Part shown: positions 1-5,916 of the stretch, one piece after another | How the letters are laid out: each line of letters opens with the position of its first letter | How positions within the stretch are numbered: position 1 is the first letter of the stretch | Origin: Bacteroidia bacterium | Lineage (GTDB): Bacteria; Bacteroidota; Bacteroidia; NS11-12g; UBA955 | Direction: 5' to 3' | Assembly (NCBI GenBank): GCA_023254645.1 | Contig: JALRLA010000137.1 | Coordinates: 1-6,606, forward strand | Length of the DNA: 6,606 bases | The notes under the pieces: generated by a model | What the model was told of the DNA's origin: nothing | Database searches by the model: none | Seen by the model: only the letters and a program-made list of their open reading frames with translations | Translations under genes and position numbers: made by a program

Positions 1-1
1 C

Positions 2-1855
2 ATTGCCTACAAGTATTTGGCTCCCGGCGTCTACATCATCAAGTTGAAGGTGACTTCAGATTTTGGTTGTGTGGATTCAACCGAATACTATCACACGGTC
101 AATGCCATCCCTGATGCGAAATTTACCTTGAGTCACACTTGTTTGGATGAGGTGACCCAAACCAACGATCAGACCAATTTGAAAGGTACGGTTGCCGATA
201 TCTATGTGTGGAACTTCGGTGATTTCTCGGTGAATGATTCTACTTATCCCAATACTACTCACCAATATGCAGCAGTAGGAACCTACAAGGCTACCTTGAA
301 GGTAATTACCACCGACGGTTGTACAGATACAGCTTCCTACTGGATCAAGGTACATCCGAAGCCAACTCCATCGTTTACGACGGAGCAGGTGTGTTTGGGC
401 GATACAACCGTGATGCGTCGTGTCAAGTCAACGACCATTCCTGATAACCAGATCATCTACAACTGGATCATTGACCAAACCCCGCCGCAGTACATCGATA
501 CATTGATAAAAAAAGGATTCAATACTCCAGGTGCTCACGATGTCACCTTGATCGCCAACTCGGTTGAAGGCTGTCAAGATTCTTCAGTGCAGCAAATTCG
601 GGTCTATTACTTGCCCAAGGTTAGCTTCTTCTTGGATCCCATGGTGTCACCTAACGATAGCACCCAGTGCTTGAACGAGAACAACTTCTTTTTCGTCAAA
701 GAGGAACTCTTTGATGCCGACGATACCATGAAGTTGACCAGTTGGGATTTCGGAGATGGCAATACGGAATTGCCCGCTACTTCTACCAATCACCAGTTTG
801 ATTCGGTGGGCACTTACACGATTCGTTTGTATGCCGAGAACATTCACGGCTGCGCCGATAGCATGTTCAAGACCTACACCGTGGCTCCTTCACCGGTAGC
901 AGCTTTCTATTCAGAGGGCATTTGTGTTCCCGATAGCATTTTCTTCTACGATACCGCCAGTACCTCGGTTGATCCGATCATCTACAAGTTGTGGGATTTT
1001 GGCAACGGCAATTTGTCGTCTTTGGATAGCCCCGTGGTTTGGGTAGACAATGTCGGTCCTATGGATGTATCCTATGTGCTCACCAGCGATGCCGGCTGTT
1101 CGGATACCGCGCGCCAAAGCTTGACCTTCATTCAGAAGCCCAATTTGAGTTTCTCATACAACGGCAGCCTGCCGCTTTGTAAGGGAGATAGTTTGGAAGT
1201 GACCGTCATTGGCGGTGACAGCATCAGTTGGCTGAAAGACAGCAGTGTGGCTCGCGTGCGCAGCTTCTACAACAAAGGTTGGTACAAGGTTCGATCCTAC
1301 AGCGTTGGTGGGGTTTGTTTCACTGAAGATTCAGTTCAAATATTGGCTTTCCCTCCCGCTAATGTAGCAGCCTTCAGTGATACGACCATTTATCGAGGTA
1401 AATACGCCACTTTGTGGTCAAAGGGTGCAACCAATTTCACTTGGTCACCTGGCAATACGTTGGACGACTCGACCAAAGCGCAAGTCATTGCTCGACCCTT
1501 GTCGACTACCATGTACTACTTGAACAGCTTGGATTCCAATGGTTGTGCCGACATCGATTCGGTGTTGGTGACGGTTGTCGATCCGCCGATATTGAGAATT
1601 CCCAATTTGATCACCCCGAACAACGACGGTCAAAACGACGCTTGGGATTTGATCGAACTGGCCGATCTGTTCTTGTACGACATTGACATTCACGACCGCC
1701 AAGGCAAGCTCATTTACGAAAGTTCGGACTACCAAAACGACTGGATGGCTACCGACATAAACGGAGAAACCTTGCCAGACGGTATTTACTTCTACTACAT
1801 GAAAAATCGATTTACGGGCGAACAGTTCCGTGGATACATTCAAGTCATACGCTAA
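2..1855 (+). CDS. PKD-repeat secreted protein with T9SS type B sorting domain, 5' partial
   Basis: C-terminal 617 residues of a larger secreted protein. The frame is open through the left edge (Ile-Ala-Tyr-Lys-Tyr precede the first TTG at base 17), so that TTG is not the true start. Numbering from the Ile codon at base 2, I see the tail of one PKD module (1-34), four PKD modules (about 35-118, 119-202, 203-294, 295-377) with WDFGDG/WNFGDF-type cores and H.Y...GTY strands, two Ig-like modules (378-450, 451-527), and a C-terminal domain (533-617). That last domain starts with the PNLITPNNDGQND motif and ends GYIQVIR, matching the gliding motility-associated CHU_C/type B sorting domain. Such domains direct passage through the outer membrane by the T9SS and attachment to or release from the surface. 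An adhesin-like role is inferred; no enzymatic domain is visible. The stop is 12 bases before the PorP/SprF gene, implying co-transcription. The family call is secure; the ligand is unknown. Confidence 0.93.
   Translation: MAYKYLAPGVYIIKLKVTSDFGCVDSTEYYHTVNAIPDAKFTLSHTCLDEVTQTNDQTNLKGTVADIYVWNFGDFSVNDSTYPNTTHQYAAVGTYKATLKVITTDGCTDTASYWIKVHPKPTPSFTTEQVCLGDTTVMRRVKSTTIPDNQIIYNWIIDQTPPQYIDTLIKKGFNTPGAHDVTLIANSVEGCQDSSVQQIRVYYLPKVSFFLDPMVSPNDSTQCLNENNFFFVKEELFDADDTMKLTSWDFGDGNTELPATSTNHQFDSVGTYTIRLYAENIHGCADSMFKTYTVAPSPVAAFYSEGICVPDSIFFYDTASTSVDPIIYKLWDFGNGNLSSLDSPVVWVDNVGPMDVSYVLTSDAGCSDTARQSLTFIQKPNLSFSYNGSLPLCKGDSLEVTVIGGDSISWLKDSSVARVRSFYNKGWYKVRSYSVGGVCFTEDSVQILAFPPANVAAFSDTTIYRGKYATLWSKGATNFTWSPGNTLDDSTKAQVIARPLSTTMYYLNSLDSNGCADIDSVLVTVVDPPILRIPNLITPNNDGQNDAWDLIELADLFLYDIDIHDRQGKLIYESSDYQNDWMATDINGETLPDGIYFYYMKNRFTGEQFRGYIQVIR
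107..1132 (+). repeat. Tandem array of four PKD modules within the coding sequence
   Basis: Four consecutive modules of about 83-92 residues lie at roughly 107-355, 356-607, 608-883 and 884-1132. Each carries an early Cys (TCLDE, VCLGD, QCLNE, ICVPD) and a later Gly-Cys-x-Asp/Ser motif (GCTD, GCQD, GCAD, GCSD) 58-61 residues downstream. Similarity is at the protein level; the DNA copies are clearly diverged, so this is an old domain array and not a recent nucleotide repeat. Module borders are approximate. Confidence 0.8.
1598..1852 (+). other. T9SS type B C-terminal sorting domain (CHU_C-like)
   Basis: This stretch encodes the last 85 residues of the PKD protein. Visible landmarks are IPN-LITPNNDGQNDAW near the start, a central IHDRQGKLIYES segment (the usual position of the 'NRWG' strand), a DYQNDW segment, LPDGIYFYY and the terminal GYIQVIR. 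All fall in the order seen in gliding motility-associated C-terminal domains. Known family behaviour: proteins with type B domains, such as SprB of Flavobacterium johnsoniae, need T9SS and often a partner of the PorP/SprF family. Here that partner is the next gene. Confidence 0.9.
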
Positions 1856-1867
1856 TTCGAAACAACC

Positions 1868-3178
1868 ATGAAAAAATTCACCATTGCATTGATCGGATTG
1901 GCTCTTGGCCTTCCCTTGAACGCCCAGATGGGTGTGAGATTGGATCAGTTTTACATGGATCATGCTTCCATCATTCCAGCGGCCGTAGGCAATATGGAAA
2001 TGGGTGGCTTGAGTCTCTTTCACAACAAAATGTTTTCGGATGTACCAGGCAGCCCTCAGCACAGTGTGATGAATGTGAGCATGCCGATGGCTTCTAAAAA
2101 CACGGGATTTGGCTTGTATTACATGCGCGAGCGCTATGGATTTGCCGAAACCCAAAATACCTACGCCACTTATGCGTATACCATTGGTTTGGGTGGTACG
2201 GCCGATTTATCGTTGGGTGTCAGCGTGGGCGCCTTGCGTCAGAGTTTTGATCCTAGCAAAGCGATCTACATTCATGACAATGACCCCATCATTAAGGCAT
2301 TGATATTCTCCCCTGCGGTGACTCGCGCTGATTTGCGCGCTTCGATGTATGCCAAAGGAGAGAATTGGTTCGCGGGTGCTTCCTTGTCTCGTTTGCCTAA
2401 GCCCACGTTTGATTACTCCTACTACAACTATTCTGCGGCCTACGACATGCAAACACAAGCCAACTTCTTGTTGGGCTTCCAAGCTGAAGTGGGTGCAGAC
2501 ATGCTGTTGAAGCCCGCTGTTCACGTGTATGCATATGACTGGAGTTATTACTTGTTCCAAGGGAACGTCAGCTTGTGGTACCAGGATATGTTCTGGTTTG
2601 GTGCTGGAGCCAATAATTTGGGTCAGGTAGGAGCCAATGTGGGGTTCAAACCTCAAGACGACATGCAGTTTAGCTATGCGTACAATACGCCTAGCGGTCC
2701 CTCTCGTATTGCCCTCGGCCCTTCGCATGAATTTCAATTGAACGTTGGATTCTCTGCCTTGGGTGGCGGAATGCGCGGCGATGGAAGTGACGATGGTTCG
2801 GGTTCAGGTTCCTACAATGACGATCAAGGAATCGCTGGAGCCGCTGTGCGCAAAGAGGCGACCATTCGCAGCTTGGAAGACTTGGAGAACTTTGGTTTGG
2901 GTTACGATACCAGTGGTATTTTGTTGCCTGATTTGGAAAAGGTGGCCTCGGCTCCTGGATTCTATTTGGTTACGGGCTTGCATTCCAGTGAGGCCAAAGC
3001 CAACAAGCAAATCAAAGATTTGTACGAGAAGGATGTGATCGCTTACAAGATGTACGATCCCAAGAACAAGAGTTATTATGTGTTTGTGAAGCATTTCGGT
3101 TCAGAAAAAGATGCAAACAAGAGCATGTACTACTTCGAAGGTCTTGTGCCTCAAGTTTGGATACGAGAGGTTCGTTAA
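1868..3178 (+). CDS. PorP/SprF-family T9SS outer-membrane protein with C-terminal SPOR-like domain
   Basis: 436 residues. An N-terminal signal peptide ends near residue 20 (LNAQ). Residues about 22-297 match the PorP/SprF layout: QFYMDHASIIPAAVG near the mature start (the usual NPAYAG region, here diverged), SPQHSVMNVSMPM, GFGLYYMRERYGF, then alternating hydrophobic/aromatic strands typical of an outer-membrane beta barrel. A flexible Gly/Ser/Asp linker follows (299-319). Residues about 363-435 look like a SPOR fold: GFYLVTGLHSSEAKAN, a helix, then SYYVFVKHFGSEKDAN, ending in VWIREV. PorP/SprF proteins are outer-membrane partners of T9SS, and several are needed for export or anchoring of type B substrates. 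The start is the ATG directly before a textbook signal peptide; no Shine-Dalgarno sequence is seen. Its position right after a type B substrate gene suggests it serves that protein. The family call is strong; the SPOR call rests on pattern only. Confidence 0.9.
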   Translation: MKKFTIALIGLALGLPLNAQMGVRLDQFYMDHASIIPAAVGNMEMGGLSLFHNKMFSDVPGSPQHSVMNVSMPMASKNTGFGLYYMRERYGFAETQNTYATYAYTIGLGGTADLSLGVSVGALRQSFDPSKAIYIHDNDPIIKALIFSPAVTRADLRASMYAKGENWFAGASLSRLPKPTFDYSYYNYSAAYDMQTQANFLLGFQAEVGADMLLKPAVHVYAYDWSYYLFQGNVSLWYQDMFWFGAGANNLGQVGANVGFKPQDDMQFSYAYNTPSGPSRIALGPSHEFQLNVGFSALGGGMRGDGSDDGSGSGSYNDDQGIAGAAVRKEATIRSLEDLENFGLGYDTSGILLPDLEKVASAPGFYLVTGLHSSEAKANKQIKDLYEKDVIAYKMYDPKNKSYYVFVKHFGSEKDANKSMYYFEGLVPQVWIREVR

Positions 3179-3194
3179 TTCCAATGAATTTTCT

Positions 3195-3218
3195 AAAAGG
3201 GGCTTCGGCCCCTTTTTT
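3195..3218. terminator. Bidirectional intrinsic terminator between convergent operons
   Basis: A 9-bp perfect stem (AAAAGGGGC / GCCCCTTTT, 3195-3203 with 3208-3216) closes on a TTCG loop and is followed by a T run to 3218. Read on + it gives an extra-stable C(UUCG)G tetraloop and six U residues, ending the PorP/SprF operon. Read on - the stem ends in four U residues and can also stop the ftsX-to-DUF4159 transcript, though more weakly. The DUF4159 stop codon occupies 3217-3219, so its last bases are the T run of the opposite-strand terminator. Confidence 0.9.
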
Positions 3219-3867
3219 ATTGCCCCAAGGCGTAAGCCACCAAGTTGGCACCCATTTGCAAAGCTTTGATACGAATGGCTTCCGGGTCATTGTAGACCTC
3301 AGCGTCTTCCCATCCGTTGCCCAAATCACACTGGTAATCGTAAAAACAGACCAGTCGATCACCTAGGAATAGGCCCCAACCTTGGGGGGATTTCCCATCG
3401 TGCTCGTGAACTTTGGGTAGACCCGCAGAGAAAGAGAAAGGGCCCTTGTAAACCGGGTGAGAAAAGGGGACCAGGCGAAATTCCAATTCGGGAAATACTT
3501 TTTTCATCTCACGTCTCACAAAGGCGTCCAAACCATAGTTGTCGCAAATGTGCAGAAAGCCTCCCGATTCGAGGTACAGGCGAAGATTGGCCGCCTCACT
3601 TTCACTGAATACCACGTTTCCGTGACCGGTGAGAAAGGCAAAGGGGTATTGAAATAGGTCAGAACTTCCAACCTGCACCACGGCTTCTTCTCGCTGGAAT
3701 CGAGTCGCAATTTGGAGGTTGCAATACAGGGCCAAATTGGGAAGGGCGGTTCGAGAGCTGTACCAGTCTCCGCCGCCTCCGTACTGCAATCTCGCCAGCT
3801 TTTGTTGCTGTGCAAATGAAGCAGTAGCAAATAAACTCAAGCTAAAAATTAGCGCTGTTTTCTTCAT
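3217..3867 (-). CDS. Exported DUF4159 domain-containing protein
   Basis: 216 residues. The signal peptide spans residues 1-20 (MKKTALIFSL...ASFAQ), so the protein is exported to the periplasm or envelope. The rest fits DUF4159 nearly end to end: LQYGGGGDWY (28-36), LPNL, YPFAFLTGHGNV (74-85), NLRLYLESGGFLHICDNYG (94-112), REMKKVFPE, HPVYKGPF, GLPKVHEHDGK, RLVCFYDYQCDLGNGWEDAEVYNDP (171-195) and ALQMGANLVAYAL. The biochemical function is unknown; the fold is thought to resemble glutamine-amidotransferase-like domains, and I see no proven catalytic triad. I chose the ATG at 3867 and not an upstream in-frame start because it begins the signal peptide and overlaps the uppP stop as TAATG, a translational-coupling arrangement. 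It is the last gene of the ftsX operon. Family certain; role open. Confidence 0.93.
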   Translation of the reverse strand: MKKTALIFSLSLFATASFAQQQKLARLQYGGGGDWYSSRTALPNLALYCNLQIATRFQREEAVVQVGSSDLFQYPFAFLTGHGNVVFSESEAANLRLYLESGGFLHICDNYGLDAFVRREMKKVFPELEFRLVPFSHPVYKGPFSFSAGLPKVHEHDGKSPQGWGLFLGDRLVCFYDYQCDLGNGWEDAEVYNDPEAIRIKALQMGANLVAYALGQ

Positions 3868-4631
3868 TACCCTAAAAGGTACCACAAGAAGGCTGCGCCT
3901 GCGACAATGCGGTAAAATCCGAAAAAAGCAAAGCCTCGATTTTCGACCCAGCGCAAGAAAAAGCGAATGGCCAATAAGGCGGTAAAAAAGCTTAGAACAT
4001 TGCCCAAAGCGATGTCGTAAAGTTGGTCAGAACTTAGAGAATCAAAGTTCTTTAGCAATTTGTAAAGACCGGCAGCTGATAAAGTGGGTACCGCTAAAAG
4101 AAAGCTAAACTCCATGGCAGCTTTCTTGCTCAGTTTGCATCCTAATGCGCCGGCAATGGTAGCGGCACTTCGGCTGACTCCTGGAATCATGGCCAAACAC
4201 TGAATGGTTCCGATCACAAATGCGTCCTTGTGTGTGACATCATCGAGTGTTCGATCACCCCCGGGAAGCCATTTGTCCATGAAGACCAAGAATAGACCAA
4301 CTGAAATGAGCATTATACCCACCACTGCAGGAGTTTGCAATAGCTGCTCCAACAAATCATCAAAGGCCAAACCTAAGACGGCAGCAGGAATGAAGCCTGC
4401 GAGCAATCTAGTGTACAAGGACCAAGCTTGAGGTCCGAAAAATCGTTTCCAATAGAGCCAGACTACCGAGGCTATGGCTCCAAATTGAATACAGATGATA
4501 TAGGTATCAACTTCTTCGGCTTTCAATCCCAAGAGCTGGGTACCCATCATCAGATGGCCTGTGCTGGATACGGGTAAAAACTCGGTGATACCTTCCAGAA
4601 TGGAAAGCCAAACGTTTTCCAGCCAGGTCAT
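3867..4631 (-). CDS. uppP: Undecaprenyl-diphosphatase UppP (BacA family)
   Basis: 254 residues, close to the usual UppP length. An integral inner-membrane enzyme that removes a phosphate from undecaprenyl diphosphate, regenerating the lipid carrier used for peptidoglycan and surface polysaccharide synthesis. Overexpression of this family gives bacitracin resistance. Both signature regions are present: the N-terminal E-GITE-FLPVSSTGH segment, with Glu13, Glu17, Ser22, Ser23 and His26 matching the catalytic Glu/Ser/His positions known in E. coli, and PGVSRSAATI with Arg154. About eight hydrophobic segments cover the rest, including VVGIMLISVGLFLVF and ALGNVLSFFTALLAI. No key residue is missing. 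It starts 3 bases after the DUF3098 stop and its TAA overlaps the DUF4159 start, so it is expressed within the operon. Confidence 0.97.
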   Translation of the reverse strand: MTWLENVWLSILEGITEFLPVSSTGHLMMGTQLLGLKAEEVDTYIICIQFGAIASVVWLYWKRFFGPQAWSLYTRLLAGFIPAAVLGLAFDDLLEQLLQTPAVVGIMLISVGLFLVFMDKWLPGGDRTLDDVTHKDAFVIGTIQCLAMIPGVSRSAATIAGALGCKLSKKAAMEFSFLLAVPTLSAAGLYKLLKNFDSLSSDQLYDIALGNVLSFFTALLAIRFFLRWVENRGFAFFGFYRIVAGAAFLWYLLG

Positions 4632-4634
4632 GAC

Positions 4635-4832
4635 TTAGGCCTTGTCTTTGTGGAAAATGGCGTAAATGCCCAAGCCGAATCCAGCGAGTACCACGATAGG
4701 AGCCAGAGTAGTTCGGCGAAAATCGTAAATGTCACCTTCTGTACCTGTCATCAAAACAAAGCCAATGACCACGACTGCCAAGGCAATACCAGTCAGCATG
4801 TAGTTCTTTTTTGTAAATACTGTTTCTTTCAT
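4635..4832 (-). CDS. DUF3098 small two-helix membrane protein
   Basis: 65 residues with two hydrophobic helices (about 12-29 and 43-60), a lysine-rich start (KETVFTKKNY) and a lysine-containing tail (FHKDKA). The FRRTTLAPIVVLAGFGLGIYAI segment (38-59) is the family hallmark, and DUF3098 proteins commonly sit between ftsX and uppP in Bacteroidota, as here. The function is unknown; an accessory role with FtsX or in envelope synthesis is only inferred from context. The loop between the helices seems short: members I recall have a longer Gly/Asp/Pro-rich loop before the FRR motif, where this one has just TGTEGDIYD. It lies 37 bases after ftsX and 3 bases before uppP. No clear Shine-Dalgarno sequence precedes the ATG. 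Confidence 0.9.
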   Translation of the reverse strand: MKETVFTKKNYMLTGIALAVVVIGFVLMTGTEGDIYDFRRTTLAPIVVLAGFGLGIYAIFHKDKA

Positions 4833-4869
4833 GGGTGTCTATGCAAATTTGGGCAAATGAGGGCAGGAA

Positions 4870-5772
4870 TCAATACAGATTCTCAATTTTTGCCTTCAAG
4901 TATTTGCGTGTGCTCATCCAAGAGCCCAAGCCTGCCAATAGGATGCCAAACAATCCAATACAGCCCATCATGGCAGCAGCCTGCCAGGGAATGATGTGAC
5001 GATTGAAGTCAGCCAATAGGGAAGCGGCTTGTCCGCTCAATAATCCGGCGGGGTCTAAGCTTGGAATTCCATAAATAATGGCCCATAAAGTGCCTGCAGC
5101 AATGGGGAAAGCGGCTAGTGCATATTTGATGAAACGCCATACAAAGGGCCTTACGATAAAGCCATTGGTCGCGCCAACCAGTTGCATACTCTTGATGATG
5201 AATCGGTTGGAGTAGATGCCAAGACGGGTGGCACTTTGGATGAGTCCCGCTGAAACCAGCGTCATCAATACCGCCAAAGCGATCAGCCCGATCTGTATGC
5301 GCTTGATGTTTTGGGACATTTGTTCTACCCAGATTTTCTGGTACAGAACATCTTCTACTCCGGCTCTTCGTCTGAGTTCTTTGACCTTAACGGATAGAAT
5401 GCCGGGCACAGCAAACTTGGCTTTGGGGTATACTTCAATGCTGAGCGGTAGGTTAACGCTCTCGGCATAGGTCATCAGGTCGGCATCGAATTTTTCACCC
5501 ATTTGGCGCAAGCCTTCTTCACGGCTGATGAATTTGGTGGCTTTCACCCATTCTTCGCGTTCCAAAGAGCGTTGAAATTCCGAAATATCATCTCGTGAGC
5601 TGCTTTCGTCGAAGTAAACATCAATGCTGCTGCTTTCAATTAGGCGCTCGGATAGCCCTTGAAATCCCAGTATACTGAATCCTACCAAACCGAGGAGAAA
5701 CAATACTGAACTCAGGCTTAGAATGCTAGGCCAACCATTGGGTTTTCTTCGCTTGCTGTCTGTGGGTTCCAT
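4870..5772 (-). CDS. ftsX: Cell division protein FtsX (permease-like)
   Basis: 300 residues from the chosen ATG. FtsX is the membrane half of the FtsEX complex, which couples ATP hydrolysis by FtsE to activation of peptidoglycan hydrolases at the division site. The architecture is the FtsX one: a short basic cytoplasmic N-terminus (SKRRKPNG), TM1 about 17-39, an extracytoplasmic domain about 40-157, then TM2 (159-182), TM3 (208-236) and TM4 (263-288). The conserved cytoplasmic motif MQLVGATNGFIVRPF (196-210) lies between TM2 and TM3. ftsE is not in the window; Bacteroidota often keep it apart from ftsX. An in-frame TTG at 5811 would add 13 residues, with a stop (TAA, 5818-5820) just above it; I prefer the ATG because the basic segment before TM1 is then of ordinary length. 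It heads the four-gene minus-strand operon. Confidence 0.95.
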   Translation of the reverse strand: MEPTDSKRRKPNGWPSILSLSSVLFLLGLVGFSILGFQGLSERLIESSSIDVYFDESSSRDDISEFQRSLEREEWVKATKFISREEGLRQMGEKFDADLMTYAESVNLPLSIEVYPKAKFAVPGILSVKVKELRRRAGVEDVLYQKIWVEQMSQNIKRIQIGLIALAVLMTLVSAGLIQSATRLGIYSNRFIIKSMQLVGATNGFIVRPFVWRFIKYALAAFPIAAGTLWAIIYGIPSLDPAGLLSGQAASLLADFNRHIIPWQAAAMMGCIGLFGILLAGLGSWMSTRKYLKAKIENLY

Positions 5773-5916
5773 TTCAACATCAAAGTTGCTTTTTACTAAG
5801 AGCGAGAACAAATGGAGTTATCCATATCTGCACAGCATAATATTTGGTTTTGTATAGCAGATAGGCCACGCTCATCGAGGCATTGGTGTCTATTTTCAGT
5901 ACATTTGCCTTGCGGA
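5773..5916. other. Divergent intergenic region between ftsX and the right-hand secreted protein gene
   Basis: These 144 bases must hold the promoters for both directions. For the + strand gene a TAnnTTTG match is seen at 5900-5907. For ftsX I find no full match on the minus strand; the nearest is TCCATTTG (5816-5809), one base off and inside the alternative TTG-start region. No hairpin, RNA gene or riboswitch-like structure is evident, and no Shine-Dalgarno sequence precedes either start codon. Confidence 0.6.
5900..5907 (+). promoter_or_regulatory. Probable Bacteroidota -7 promoter element (TACATTTG)
   Basis: TACATTTG fits the TAnnTTTG -7 consensus of the Bacteroidota primary sigma factor exactly and sits 9 bases before the ATG at 5917. 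The only nearby -33-like TTG (5883-5885) is 14 bases away, shorter than the usual spacing, so the upstream half is not well supported. If used, transcription would start only a few bases before the start codon. Confidence 0.5.

Noticed and set aside
17..19. TTG as the start of the left-hand PKD protein
   Set aside because: The frame continues upstream without a stop to the window edge, and the residues before it (AYKYLAPGVY) complete a PKD strand, so the gene is cut by the window.
1445..2155. 236-codon open frame on the minus strand spanning the junction of the PKD and PorP/SprF genes
   Set aside because: It is antisense to two well-supported genes, its product is low in recognisable motifs and rich in His/Val/Gln as expected from reverse-frame translation, and it has no promoter or start context.
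2207..2737. 176-codon minus-strand open frame inside the PorP/SprF gene
   Set aside because: It lies wholly antisense to a strong family match and shows no domain, signal peptide or membrane segment pattern.
3868..3885. Upstream in-frame start extending the DUF4159 protein by six residues
   Set aside because: The extra residues (VPFRV) precede a perfect signal peptide beginning MKK; the internal ATG at 3867 overlaps the uppP stop as TAATG, which is the more natural coupled start.
4833..4869. CAAATTTG palindrome and GGGCA direct repeats in the ftsX-DUF3098 gap as an operator or internal promoter
   Set aside because: The repeats are only 5-8 bases, no TAnnTTTG element accompanies them, and the gap lies inside an evident operon.
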